Positions 1 to 7,377 of a stretch of DNA of 41,882 bases are shown piece by piece. The stretch's first letter is position 1. The number at the start of each line of letters is the position of its first letter. The notes below the pieces were generated by a model. That model was not told the DNA's origin. It ran no database searches and saw only the letters and a list, made by a program, of their open reading frames with translations. The position numbers and the translations under genes were made by a program. The stretch covers positions 1 through 41,882 of the forward strand of contig JBQTIQ010000016.1 of NCBI GenBank assembly GCA_052387955.1. The letters are read 5' to 3'. The DNA comes from JBQTIQ01 sp052387955 (lineage in GTDB: Bacteria > Actinomycetota > Acidimicrobiia > Acidimicrobiales > JACDCH01).

Positions 1-1028
1 GGCTCACCCACCAGGGTGCTCTGCACAAGCGCCGGATCAAGGACCTGGCCCGCCAGCTGCTGCCGGTGACACCGCTCACCGGAGAGCTCGGCGTCACCGA
101 TCTTGTCGTGCTGGAGCGCTACGCGGACCCCAACACCCTGCTCAAGTTGGGCCTGAAACGGCTCACGGTCCTGATCGAAAAGACATCCAAGGGTCACCAG
201 GGCATCGACCGGGCCCGAACGTGGATCGCCGCCGCCGACGCGGCGGTTGAGCTCTACGCCGGCCACCCCGCCATCGCGTTCAGCGACCTGGCCGCCGAGA
301 TCGCCACCGAGGTCCGGCTCCTGCGGGCCGTGCCGACCGAACTCGCGAACCACGCCGCCGAGCGAGAGACCGCCTACCGATCCGTCGAGTCCGCAATGCT
401 CGCTCGCAGCCTGCCCGGCGTCGCCGACATCAGCGGCCCAGCACTCGTCGCCGCCATGGGCGACCCTGGCCGCTTCGCCAAGGGCAAACAGTTCCGGTCC
501 TTCACCGGCCTGGTCCCCAAGGCCTCAGAGACCGGCGACACCGACCGCAAGGGCCAAGCCATGCCCAAGGCCGGGTCGTCGCTACAGCACACCACCCTCG
601 TGCGCGCCGCCGACAACGCCCGCAAGACCGACCCCCAGCTCGCCCGCATCTACTACCCACAGATGGTCGAGCGCGGCAAGGACCACCTCGGCGCGCTCTG
701 CGTCATAGCCGCCCACCTCGCCGAACCGTTCTGGGCCGTCATGAACCGGACCATGCCCTACGTCATCTGCGACACCCACGGTCGCCCCGTCGAGCCAGCC
801 GAAGCCAGGAACATCATCGCCGAACAATGGACCGTCCCCGCCGAGGTCCGCGCCCGTCGACGAAACAAGAAGGAGGGGAAGGCCCCTCAACAAGTGCTCA
901 CCGCACATGGGAAGCCAAGCGCTCGAGGCGCCGGCAAACGAGGCGACCTTCCCCACCAGGCATCGTCCCCGCCCGCCAACGACGCCGTCAACCGACGAAC
1001 CGCTTGACAACCAATCCCGCAAAGGAGA
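1..1028 (+). mobile_element. IS110-family insertion sequence, 3' part
   Basis: The element is cut by the left window edge, so only the transposase body and a short right flank are visible. The transposase stop lies 21 bp before the stop codon of the convergent mrp gene, so the right end must fall within about 1008-1028. IS110 elements lack conspicuous terminal inverted repeats, and none was found. The non-coding arm that would carry a bridge RNA in the IS110 subgroup is upstream of the window and cannot be examined. Confidence 0.75.
3..1007 (+). CDS. IS110 family transposase (partial, 5' end outside window)
   Basis: RNA-guided recombinase of an IS110 element. The frame is open from base 3, so the GTG at 66 is probably internal and the true start lies upstream. 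What is visible is the C-terminal part of the N-terminal domain, a helical linker, and the C-terminal Transposase_20 domain at about 405-690, with LPGVADISGPALVAAMGD, then RSFTGLVPKASETGD and the KAGSSL segment that should hold the catalytic serine. The family also has a DEDD RuvC-like N-terminal domain, which is not in this window. The last 50 or so residues are basic and low in complexity. The frame has no internal stop, so the gene may be intact. It is convergent with mrp. Confidence 0.88.
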   Translation, partial: LTHQGALHKRRIKDLARQLLPVTPLTGELGVTDLVVLERYADPNTLLKLGLKRLTVLIEKTSKGHQGIDRARTWIAAADAAVELYAGHPAIAFSDLAAEIATEVRLLRAVPTELANHAAERETAYRSVESAMLARSLPGVADISGPALVAAMGDPGRFAKGKQFRSFTGLVPKASETGDTDRKGQAMPKAGSSLQHTTLVRAADNARKTDPQLARIYYPQMVERGKDHLGALCVIAAHLAEPFWAVMNRTMPYVICDTHGRPVEPAEARNIIAEQWTVPAEVRARRRNKKEGKAPQQVLTAHGKPSARGAGKRGDLPHQASSPPANDAVNRRTA

Positions 1029-2174
1029 TCAGGCCAGGATCTTGAGCTCTTTGTGGGTGCGGCGGGTCGGGGCCAGCTCACGGTCGATCCGCTCCGCGAT
1101 GTGGGCGAAGGCCTGGGCTGCCTCGCCGTCGGGGTGGGACACCACGATCGGGTGACCAGTATCGCCACCCTCGCGCATCGCCATGACCAGCGGCACCCGG
1201 CCGAGGAGGGGCACGCCCAACGTCTCGGCCAGCAGCGCGCCACCCCCGGCGCCGAAGAGCTCGTAGCGGGTGCTGTCGTCGCCGGTGAACCACGACATGT
1301 TCTCGATTATGCCCTTGAGGTCGAGGTTGACCTTCTTGGCCATGAACCCGGCCCGTTGGGCCACCCGCTGGGCGGCCGGCTGGGGTGTGGTGACGACGTA
1401 CATCTCGGCTCGGGGGACGAACTGCGCCAGCGAGAGCGAGACGTCCCCGGTGCCGGGGGGGAGGTCCATCAGCAGATAGTCGGGCTCGTCCCAGTACACG
1501 TCGGTGAGGAACTGCTCGAGCGCCTTGTGCAACATGGGCCCCCGCCAGATCACGGGCTGGTCCTCGTCGGCGAAGAACCCGATGGAGATGCAGCGCACAC
1601 CGTGCGCTTCGGGCGGCACCAGCATCTCGTCGATCACGACCGGGTCATGGTCGACGCCTAGCATCTTGGGGATGGAAAAGCCCCAGACGTCGGCGTCGAT
1701 GATGGCTACCGAACGGCCGCGACGAGCCAGGGCGACGGCCACGTTGGTGGTGACCGACGACTTGCCCACCCCGCCCTTCCCCGAAGCGATCAGCAGGACG
1801 CGGGTATGCGAGCTGGGATCGGCGAACGGGATGGCGCGACCTTCGGCGTGGCCGTGGGCGGGCTGGCTGCCGGCGGTCGACGCCGGGCTGCCGTGGAGGT
1901 CCTGGCGCAGCGCCCGGAGTTCGTCGGGCGTCATGGTGGTGAACGCCAGGGCCATCGAGTCGACGCCGTCGAGAGCGGTTACGGCCTCGCTGGTCCGCTT
2001 CTCGATCTCGGCCTTCAGCGGGCACCCGGCGACGGTCAGCGCGATCTGCACATAGACACGTGGTCCGTCGACCTTGATGTCGCGGACCATGCCCAGGTCG
2101 ACGATGGAACGATGGAGTTCCGGGTCCTGGACCGGGCGGAGTGCATCCATGACGACGGCCGGATCGACGGGCAT
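1029..2174 (-). CDS. mrp: Mrp/NBP35 family iron-sulfur cluster carrier ATPase
   Basis: Cytosolic P-loop ATPase thought to carry and deliver Fe-S clusters to target proteins. Residues about 6-80 form a DUF59/MIP18 domain that includes the conserved Cys51 (TVAGCP). A linker leads to a ParA/MinD-type NTPase with the deviant Walker A SGKGGVGKS at 131-139, and later DLPPGTGD. The length of 381 aa is normal for DUF59-Mrp fusions. The C-terminal CxxC of classical Mrp/ApbC is not seen: the equivalent stretch reads ENMSWFTGDDSTRYELFG. The gene is divergent from a SufR-like regulator with only 20 bp between start codons, and a cysteine desulfurase follows that regulator, which supports an Fe-S role. 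The start is the ATG at 2174, just downstream of a -10 box, so the mRNA is probably leaderless. Confidence 0.93.
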   Translation of the reverse strand: MPVDPAVVMDALRPVQDPELHRSIVDLGMVRDIKVDGPRVYVQIALTVAGCPLKAEIEKRTSEAVTALDGVDSMALAFTTMTPDELRALRQDLHGSPASTAGSQPAHGHAEGRAIPFADPSSHTRVLLIASGKGGVGKSSVTTNVAVALARRGRSVAIIDADVWGFSIPKMLGVDHDPVVIDEMLVPPEAHGVRCISIGFFADEDQPVIWRGPMLHKALEQFLTDVYWDEPDYLLMDLPPGTGDVSLSLAQFVPRAEMYVVTTPQPAAQRVAQRAGFMAKKVNLDLKGIIENMSWFTGDDSTRYELFGAGGGALLAETLGVPLLGRVPLVMAMREGGDTGHPIVVSHPDGEAAQAFAHIAERIDRELAPTRRTHKELKILA

Positions 2175-2179
2175 GCCCC

Positions 2180-2187
2180 TAAACTTA
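2180..2187. promoter_or_regulatory. Overlapping divergent -10 boxes, both probably leaderless
   Basis: The sequence TAAACTTA reads as TAAACT on the plus strand (2180-2185) and TAAGTT on the minus strand (2187-2182), and both fit TANNNT. The plus box ends 9 nt before the ATG at 2195 and the minus box ends 7 nt before the ATG at 2174. Transcripts from either would start at or next to the start codon. Two polymerases could not occupy the site together. Confidence 0.6.
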
Positions 2188-2194
2188 CCGGCGT

Positions 2195-2923
2195 ATGGAC
2201 AGGGCGCCCCTGAGCCCCACCGAGTTCTCTTCCGCGGTCACCGCCATCACGTCCGCTTTTGGTGACCCCACTCGGCGCGACATCTACCTGTTCGTGCGGG
2301 ATGCCGACCGGGCCGTCACCGCCGGCGAGGTCGCCGAACAGTTCGAGTTGCACCCCAACGTGGCCCGCCACCACCTCGACAAGCTGGCGGGCGGCGGCTA
2401 CATGGGTGTCGCCGTACCCCGGGCCGCGGGGGCCGGCGCCGGCCGGCCGTCGAAGCGCTACCAGGTGCACGCCGACTCGATGGCCATCGAGCTGCCGGTC
2501 CGCCATGACGACCTGTTGGTGAGCCTGCTGGGCAAGGCTCTGGCCATGCTCCCTCGCGAGCGGGCCGAGGCCATGGCCGAGGAGGTGGGCGAGCAGTTCG
2601 GCCGGGCCATGGCCGCCTCCATCGGCTCCTCGGCCACCGAGGGCCCGACCCGGTCGTTCCGGGCTGCCCTGCACACCGTGGCCGACGCGCTGTCGGCCCA
2701 CGGCTTCGCCGCTCACGCCGAGAACAGCGGCAACGGCCAGCTTCGCATCATCTCCGAGCACTGCCCCTTCGGCGACTCCGCCATCGAGCACCCGGTCATC
2801 TGCGCCGTCGACCGCGGCCTGGTGCGGGGGATGCTGGGGGCGCTCTACGGCGAGACCCGGGCCGAGACCGAGTCGTCGTTGCCGATGGGCGACGCCGTCT
2901 GCGTCACCACCGTCGAAGCTTGA
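2195..2923 (+). CDS. SufR-like winged-helix regulator with Fe-S-type cysteines
   Basis: Predicted iron-sulfur-responsive transcriptional regulator (COG2345/SufR-like). Residues about 10-75 form an ArsR/MarR-like winged helix (GDPTRRDIYLF, then NVARHHLDKLAGGGY), followed by the GRPSKRY wing. The C-terminal half carries three cysteines at 190, 203 and 236 in the context EHCPFGDSAIEHPVIC, the pattern used in SufR proteins to hold a cluster. It is divergent from mrp and overlaps the next gene, a cysteine desulfurase, by 3 nt, so it probably controls this module and senses cluster status. The start is the ATG at 2195, placed by the shared -10 box. Cluster binding is inferred. Confidence 0.85.
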   Translation: MDRAPLSPTEFSSAVTAITSAFGDPTRRDIYLFVRDADRAVTAGEVAEQFELHPNVARHHLDKLAGGGYMGVAVPRAAGAGAGRPSKRYQVHADSMAIELPVRHDDLLVSLLGKALAMLPRERAEAMAEEVGEQFGRAMAASIGSSATEGPTRSFRAALHTVADALSAHGFAAHAENSGNGQLRIISEHCPFGDSAIEHPVICAVDRGLVRGMLGALYGETRAETESSLPMGDAVCVTTVEA

Positions 2924-4050
2924 CCGTTTCTGCCGCCCGGCACTACCTCGACCACGCGTCGACCGCACCCCTTCGGCCCGCGGCCCGGGCGGCGATGGTC
3001 GGCTGGCTCGACGCCGGCTCGGTCGGCGACCCCGGGCGGGTCTACGCCGAAGGCCTGGCCGCCCGGGCCGCGGTCGAGGAGGCCCGCGAGGTTGTGGCCG
3101 CATTCTTCGGGTGCCGGGCCAGCCGAGAGGTCGTCTTCACCTCCGGCGCCACCGAGTCCATCGCCGCTGCGGTGAGGGGTGCAGCCGAGCGGGGAGCGCA
3201 CCAGGTCGTGACCGCGGTCGAGCACTCGGCGGTGCGGCACTCGGCCGAGGCGTCCGGGGCCGTGAGCGTCGTCGGCGTCGACCCCCTCGGCCGGGTCGAT
3301 CCCGACGCTGTACTGGCAGCCGTGCGTCCCGGCACTGTGGCGGTGCACGTTCAGTGGGGCAACCACGAGGTCGGCACCCTCCAGCCGGTGGCGGCGGTCG
3401 TGTCGGCCTGCCGGCAGCGGGGTGTGCTGGTACACGTCGACGCCGCTGCCGCGGCCGGCCACGTGCCCCTGGCCTTCGCCGAGCTCGGCGCCGACCTGAT
3501 GTCGGTGAGCGCCCACAAGTTCGGCGGACCGCTCGGCATCGGCGCCCTGCTCGTCCGACGGGGGGTGCGCATCCCCGCCCTCTTGCGCGGCGGCGACCAG
3601 GAGCGGGGCCGCCGGGCCGGCACCGAGAACGTCCCCGCCGTCGCCGGCTTCGCCGCCGCCTGCCGGGACAGCGTGGTCGAGGCCGAGGGCCGGGCCCAGC
3701 GGGCGTTGACCGATCGGCTGGTGGCGGGGGTCGCCGGCGTCGACGGCGTGGTGCGCTACGGCGACCCGTCCGCCGCCGGCCGTCTACCCCATCTCGTCTG
3801 TCTCGGTGTCGAGGGCATCGAGCCCCAGGCCGTGCTCTTCGGGCTCGACCGTCACGATGTCGCAGCCCACTCGGGCAGCGCCTGCTCGTCCGAATCGTTG
3901 GAACCGTCGCCGGTGCTCGAGGCCATGGGCGTCGACGCCCACCGCTCGCTGCGGGTGTCGGTGGGATGGTCCACAACCCCGTCCGATGTCGACGCGTTCG
4001 TCGGTTCCCTACCAGCGGTCCTCGCCGACCTGCGCGCCCTACGCCCCTGA
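2920..4050 (+). CDS. Cysteine desulfurase (NifS/IscS-like, class V aminotransferase fold)
   Basis: PLP enzyme that releases sulfur from L-cysteine as an enzyme persulfide for Fe-S assembly or other thiolation. Motifs in order: YLDHASTAPLRP at 9-20, SGATES at 75-80, the PLP-stacking His102 in VEHSAV, NHEVG at 148-152, the Schiff-base lysine K200 in SAHKFGGP, and the active-site Cys322 in HSGSACSS. The length of 376 aa is standard. The start is TTG at 2920, overlapping the regulator's TGA in a TTGA junction, so translation is probably coupled. No scaffold gene (IscU/SufU) follows, so the acceptor is unknown; tRNA thiolation is an alternative to a dedicated Suf role. Confidence 0.92.
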   Translation: MTVSAARHYLDHASTAPLRPAARAAMVGWLDAGSVGDPGRVYAEGLAARAAVEEAREVVAAFFGCRASREVVFTSGATESIAAAVRGAAERGAHQVVTAVEHSAVRHSAEASGAVSVVGVDPLGRVDPDAVLAAVRPGTVAVHVQWGNHEVGTLQPVAAVVSACRQRGVLVHVDAAAAAGHVPLAFAELGADLMSVSAHKFGGPLGIGALLVRRGVRIPALLRGGDQERGRRAGTENVPAVAGFAAACRDSVVEAEGRAQRALTDRLVAGVAGVDGVVRYGDPSAAGRLPHLVCLGVEGIEPQAVLFGLDRHDVAAHSGSACSSESLEPSPVLEAMGVDAHRSLRVSVGWSTTPSDVDAFVGSLPAVLADLRALRP

Positions 4051-4068
4051 GCGCCGGCGGCGCGGCGC
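4051..4068 (+). terminator. Possible terminator hairpin after the cysteine desulfurase gene
   Basis: GCGCCG (4051-4056) pairs with CGGCGC (4063-4068) around a 6-nt loop directly after the stop codon. No U-run follows, so this is only a U-less candidate of the type proposed in actinobacteria. Confidence 0.3.
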
Positions 4069-4104
4069 CGGGGCTGGGGTACCGAGGCTGGGCACCGCCG
4101 TGGC

Positions 4105-4110
4105 TACTGT
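4105..4110 (+). promoter_or_regulatory. -10 box for the SixA-like gene
   Basis: TACTGT fits TANNNT and ends 13 nt before the ATG at 4124, giving a predicted leader of about 6 nt. No convincing -35 was seen. Confidence 0.4.
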
Positions 4111-4123
4111 GCACCGCACCCCT

Positions 4124-4591
4124 ATGACCGTGTTCCTCGTCCGCCATGCCGACGCCAAGAGCAGGGCGAACTGGCCGGGCGACGACGGTGACCGGCCACT
4201 CACGCGTACGGGCCGTCGCCAGGCCGACGGCCTCGTGGGACTGCTCGGCGACGCCGCCGTCGCCCGGGTGCTGACCTCGCCGGCGGTCCGCTGCGCCGAG
4301 ACGATGGGCCCACTGGCGGCCAAGATCGGTGTCACGCCCGAGGTCGTCGACGACCTCCACGAGGGTGCGCCGGCTGGCCCCGCCTACGACCTGTTGTGCC
4401 GAAGCTTCCGGCTGCCCGGCGACACCGTGTTGTGCACCCACGGCGACCTCGTGCCCGAGCTGCTGCGGGCTGCGGCGCGCGACGGCGCCAAGCTCGACGC
4501 CCAGCGATGGGCCAAGGGATCGACGTGGGCCCTCACCGGTGACCGCAAGCGCATCACCCGGGGCCGGTACCTACCCCCTCCGGACCGGTAG
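4124..4591 (+). CDS. SixA-like phosphohistidine phosphatase (histidine phosphatase superfamily)
   Basis: Small cytosolic phosphatase of the phosphoglycerate-mutase-like fold, 155 aa. The catalytic phospho-accepting His is His8 in FLVRHADAKS. The second histidine lies in CTHGDLVPE, and TSPAVRCAET supplies the conserved SP.R...T segment. SixA proteins dephosphorylate phosphohistidine in phosphorelay or PTS proteins, but substrates in actinobacteria are poorly defined. The start is the ATG at 4124; a longer upstream frame exists but reads through the desulfurase 3' end and has no coding character. The gene is convergent with the ccm operon, with two family B repeats in between. Confidence 0.85.
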   Translation: MTVFLVRHADAKSRANWPGDDGDRPLTRTGRRQADGLVGLLGDAAVARVLTSPAVRCAETMGPLAAKIGVTPEVVDDLHEGAPAGPAYDLLCRSFRLPGDTVLCTHGDLVPELLRAAARDGAKLDAQRWAKGSTWALTGDRKRITRGRYLPPPDR

Positions 4592-4610
4592 CAGCGGGCA
4601 CGAGCGCGCC

Positions 4611-4677
4611 GGTCTGCTGCGGGCGTCGCTTCGCTCCTGCCTCCGCAGACCGTCGCCGACGGCCTGGCGGCCGCTAC
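4611..4677 (+). repeat. Interspersed repeat family B, copy 1
   Basis: This 67-bp unit starts GGTCTGCTGCGGGCG and ends GGCGGCCGCTAC. It can pair GTCTGC with GCAGAC and CCGTC with GACGG. It lies in the gap between the convergent sixA-like and RDD genes, is repeated 13 bp downstream, and recurs inverted at 14446-14582. Confidence 0.85.
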
Positions 4678-4690
4678 AGCTGTGCTTGTT

Positions 4691-4757
4691 AGTCTGCTGC
4701 GGGCGTCGCTTCGCTCCTGCCTCCGCAGACTGTCGCCGGCGGCCTGGCGGCCGCTAC
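4691..4757 (+). repeat. Interspersed repeat family B, copy 2
   Basis: Tandem partner of the 4611 copy, differing at only a few positions. Its last bases overlap the stop codon of the RDD gene at 4754-4756, so it may form part of that gene's 3' end or terminator. Confidence 0.85.
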
Positions 4758-5287
4758 GGCGACGTCCGGGGCATTGCGACCGCCCTGTCCTCCTCGGCCG
4801 ACGGCCGGGTCGTCGAGGGGCCTTCGTCGATGACGACGACGGTGCCGGCGATCGAGTCCCACAGGCCCCGCCGGTCGGCGTCGAGCAACATCGTCACCAG
4901 GTGCATCCCAGCCCAGGCGATGCCGGCGGCGACGAGCCATCGGCCGGCGCCCACGTCCAGCTCCCGCCACAGCACGAGGCCGCCCAGGACCAGCCCCAAC
5001 GAGACGCCCTTGCCCAGCGCTTCCCGGGCCATCATGCGGCCCACGCCCGCCGGCTGCCGGGACCGGGCGGCGAGAACTCGCAGGTGCAGGACCTGCTTGG
5101 CCGGGCTCGTGGCGGCGCCCCAGTCGATGATCCACCACCCGACCCAACCGACGCCGGCGGCGAGCACCAGCAACAACACCTCGAGGAGGGCGGAGCCGAT
5201 CCGGGTCCCCCGTCCCGCCAACAGCGCCGACCGCGGCGCGCCCTCGAGCCCCCTCGACAGGGCTGCCGCACCTGGGGGCCCGGTCAT
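4754..5287 (-). CDS. RDD family membrane protein
   Basis: Predicted inner-membrane protein of 177 aa. The RDD signature can be followed: an arginine in TRIGSALLEVLLL at the first membrane segment, a central helix about residues 35-55, HLRVLAARSRQPAG, a third hydrophobic segment about 95-125, and the closing DADRRGLWDSIAGTVVV. RDD proteins are often described as transporters or Na+/H+ antiporters, but most are uncharacterised. It is the last gene of the ccm operon, and its ATG overlaps the stop of the ccmI-like gene (ATGA), so it is probably co-translated. A direct role in cytochrome maturation is only a contextual guess. Confidence 0.82.
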   Translation of the reverse strand: MTGPPGAAALSRGLEGAPRSALLAGRGTRIGSALLEVLLLVLAAGVGWVGWWIIDWGAATSPAKQVLHLRVLAARSRQPAGVGRMMAREALGKGVSLGLVLGGLVLWRELDVGAGRWLVAAGIAWAGMHLVTMLLDADRRGLWDSIAGTVVVIDEGPSTTRPSAEEDRAVAMPRTSP

Positions 5288-6156
5288 GGGTTGAGGGGCT
5301 CGGCCGGCGCCGGGACGTCCGCCGCCGGCCCCGGGCTGGAGGGCGGCGCCGGAGATGACGACGCCGGACTGGCGGAAGAGCCCGGAGTCGCCTCCGCCGC
5401 CTCCTCGATCTCAGCCCGGAAGCCGGCCAGGATGGCGGTGATGGTGGGGGGCGGATCGAGGGCATCGAGCTTGTCCAGTTCGGCCAACGCACTCTGCACC
5501 CGTCCCAGCTTGTAGAAGCCGACGGCGAGGAAGGCGTGCACGTCGGGATAGTCGGGGTTGGCTGTCGCCAGCCCGGTGAGAGCGACCAGGTCCGACAGGA
5601 ACTCGGGGCCGGCCGAGGGATCGCCGGCCATCACCCGCACGCCGGGCCCGTAGGCCCGGGCCTGGAGGTTGGAAGGGTCGCGGGCAGCCACCTCGTCGTA
5701 ACAGGCGGCGCCGGCGACGACATCGCCGGCCTGGGCGAACTGGGCCAGGCACAGGGCCAGCTGCTCACGGCTGGGCACTTCGAGGTCATCACCGCTCAGG
5801 TTCTGGCCCGCCCCCCTCCGACCGGCTACCTGGGCGACGGCCACGCCCGAGGCGAGGGCGACGAGCACCACCACCGCGACGACGAGCGACGTACGGCGAC
5901 GATCGGGCCGGGGAGCAGCGGCGAACGTGGCCCGGCCTTCCTCGACTGCGGTGGTGACCGACGCCAGCCGGGCTTCGTAGTCGGAGCGCAGGGTCTGGAA
6001 GTCGATGTCGTCGATGTCGCCGGCATCGCGCTCACGTCCGAGGTCGTCGAGCGAGCGGCTCAGGAACCGTCGCTGTTCCTCCAGTGCCGCGAGGGCGTCG
6101 GGATCGAGCCGCACCGACCGGGCACCACCGGGCACCCGAGCGCCAGCGCCAGCCAT
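5284..6156 (-). CDS. CcmI-like cytochrome c biogenesis TPR protein
   Basis: Membrane-anchored TPR protein that in System I is thought to present apocytochrome c to the haem ligation complex. Residues about 20-65 form the N-terminal helical segment typical of this group (EEQRRFLSRSLDDL, GDIDDIDFQTLRSDYEARL). A single transmembrane helix follows at about 90-115, and the outside part has TPR-like helices from about 130 to 240 (AGAACYDEVAARDPSNLQAR, HAFLAVGFYKLGRVQSALAE). The last 50 residues are Pro/Ser/Ala-rich and disordered. The start is the ATG at 6156, which shares one base with the ccmH stop (TGATG); an in-frame ATG at 6174 is less likely. Only the TPR part supports the CcmI assignment, so it is tentative. 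Confidence 0.75.
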   Translation of the reverse strand: MAGAGARVPGGARSVRLDPDALAALEEQRRFLSRSLDDLGRERDAGDIDDIDFQTLRSDYEARLASVTTAVEEGRATFAAAPRPDRRRTSLVVAVVVLVALASGVAVAQVAGRRGAGQNLSGDDLEVPSREQLALCLAQFAQAGDVVAGAACYDEVAARDPSNLQARAYGPGVRVMAGDPSAGPEFLSDLVALTGLATANPDYPDVHAFLAVGFYKLGRVQSALAELDKLDALDPPPTITAILAGFRAEIEEAAEATPGSSASPASSSPAPPSSPGPAADVPAPAEPLNP

Positions 6157-6626
6157 CAGGCCCAGCGCCGCCACCGGCGGAAGGCGAACGCCACCCCTGA
6201 GGCGGCCGCCACGAACCCGGCCACCGGCAACACCCAGACCAGCCCGGCGAGGCCCGAACCGGGGGGCCGCAGCAAGATGTCCGCCCCGTAACGGGAGGCG
6301 AAGAAGTCACGGACCTCGGCGTCGCTGCGGCTCTGGGTCACCATGTCGGCGATCTCTTCGCGGATAAGCACCGAGGCCGGGGCGTTGGACTCGGCCACCG
6401 TCTCACCCGAACAGATCGGGCACTTGATCTGTTGCGACAAGCCCTGCACCCGTTCGACCGTGGTCGGCTCGCCCTCTTGTCGTGCCCCCGCCAACAACGC
6501 CAGGCCGAGGACGACCGCCATCAGCACATAGCTGACCCGCAGGCGCGAGATCGGGCTGTCGGTGGCCCCCGGGCGCACCGGGCCCCGTCGGCGGCGCCGC
6601 TCCGGCGCTCGTGTCGACGAAGGCAC
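6156..6626 (-). CDS. ccmH: CcmH-family thiol-disulfide protein of cytochrome c maturation
   Basis: Membrane-anchored thioredox component of the haem lyase, which keeps the CXXCH motif of apocytochrome c reduced. Key segment: the KCPICSG motif with Cys69 and Cys72, followed by ETVAESNAP and REEIADMVTQSRSDAEV, which is the CcmH/CycL signature. One hydrophobic segment lies at about 31-47 and a second at about 125-147, the usual topology. The start is the GTG at 6626, 2 nt after the ccmG stop. The first 30 residues are unusually arginine-rich, and the DNA under them resembles part of repeat family A, so a later start (GTG or ATG just before the first membrane helix) cannot be excluded. Confidence 0.9.
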   Translation of the reverse strand: MPSSTRAPERRRRRGPVRPGATDSPISRLRVSYVLMAVVLGLALLAGARQEGEPTTVERVQGLSQQIKCPICSGETVAESNAPASVLIREEIADMVTQSRSDAEVRDFFASRYGADILLRPPGSGLAGLVWVLPVAGFVAAASGVAFAFRRWRRWA

Positions 6627-6628
6627 CG

Positions 6629-7288
6629 CTACCGGCCCCCACCCTCGGCGGGTGCCCGGGCCGCGGCCGGGCCGAAGACAGCCTCGCTGATCGAGCCGAG
6701 CTGCTGGTCGAGGAAAAGGCCGGTCACCGGGAAGGCGAAGCGGGCCCGAACGATCCCGGCGGGGTCGATGACGAACGTCTCGGGCGGCGCGGTGACGCCG
6801 TAGTCGAGCGCCACCCGGCCGACGTCGCCCACCACCACCGGCCAGTCGCCGCCGTTGCGGTCGAAGAACTGGCGCACCTTGTCGGTCTCGTCGCCGAACA
6901 CGACGCTGATCAGCTGGACGTCGCCGGCCTGGGAGTGGCGCCGGTCGAACGAGGTGAGCTCGGGGTGCTCCTGCTGGCATGGGACGCACCACGAGGCGAA
7001 GAAGTTGACCATCACCCACCGGCCCCGGAGGGCGTCGAGGTCGAACGCCTCGCCGTCGAGGGTGGAACCCACGATGGCGGGCGCCGGCCGGTCCTGCAGT
7101 GGGGTCGCGGACGCCCGGTCCTGGGCGCTGCGCCGGGTGAACAGCACCGCCACCAGCAGGACCATGACCACGGCCACTGGCGCCACCACGAAAGCGACAG
7201 CCCGTCCGCCGCGGGGGCCGGCGACCCCCGAGGCGACGTCGGCGCCTACGCCGTCGGCCGGCGGCCGGCGCACGAAGAGCCTGCTCAC
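6629..7288 (-). CDS. ccmG: CcmG/ResA-type thiol:disulfide oxidoreductase
   Basis: Membrane-tethered thioredoxin-fold protein with its active site outside the cytoplasm; it reduces apocytochrome c or CcmH. An N-terminal transmembrane anchor spans about 31-50. The thioredoxin domain follows, with NFFASWCVPCQQEHPEL and the redox pair Cys101/Cys104. The cis-proline region appears as TAPPETFVIDP. The 219-aa length suits an anchored family member. The GTG start at 7288 overlaps the stop of a 30-codon ORF (GTGA), and the stop lies 2 nt before ccmH. Confidence 0.92.
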   Translation of the reverse strand: MSRLFVRRPPADGVGADVASGVAGPRGGRAVAFVVAPVAVVMVLLVAVLFTRRSAQDRASATPLQDRPAPAIVGSTLDGEAFDLDALRGRWVMVNFFASWCVPCQQEHPELTSFDRRHSQAGDVQLISVVFGDETDKVRQFFDRNGGDWPVVVGDVGRVALDYGVTAPPETFVIDPAGIVRARFAFPVTGLFLDQQLGSISEAVFGPAAARAPAEGGGR

Positions 7289-7377
7289 GCGGCCTCGGCG
7301 TTGGTATCGGCAGCAGCCTCGGCCGCCAGCGGGGTGGTCAAGGCGCCGGCAGGCGGGTGCGCCGAGGCGCCACTCAC
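7285..7377 (-). CDS. 30-codon ORF bridging ccmF and ccmG
   Basis: This tiny ORF starts at a GTG that overlaps the ccmF stop (GTGA at 7377-7374) and ends at a TGA that overlaps the ccmG GTG start (GTGA at 7288-7285). The predicted peptide, 30 aa, starts MSGASAHPPAGAL and continues rich in Ala and Thr, with no transmembrane segment and no recognised family. Exact 4-nt coupling at both ends fits the pattern of the rest of the operon and is the main argument for translation. It may simply carry ribosomes from ccmF to ccmG. It may also be fortuitous, with ccmG translated independently. Confidence 0.5.
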   Translation of the reverse strand: MSGASAHPPAGALTTPLAAEAAADTNAEAA

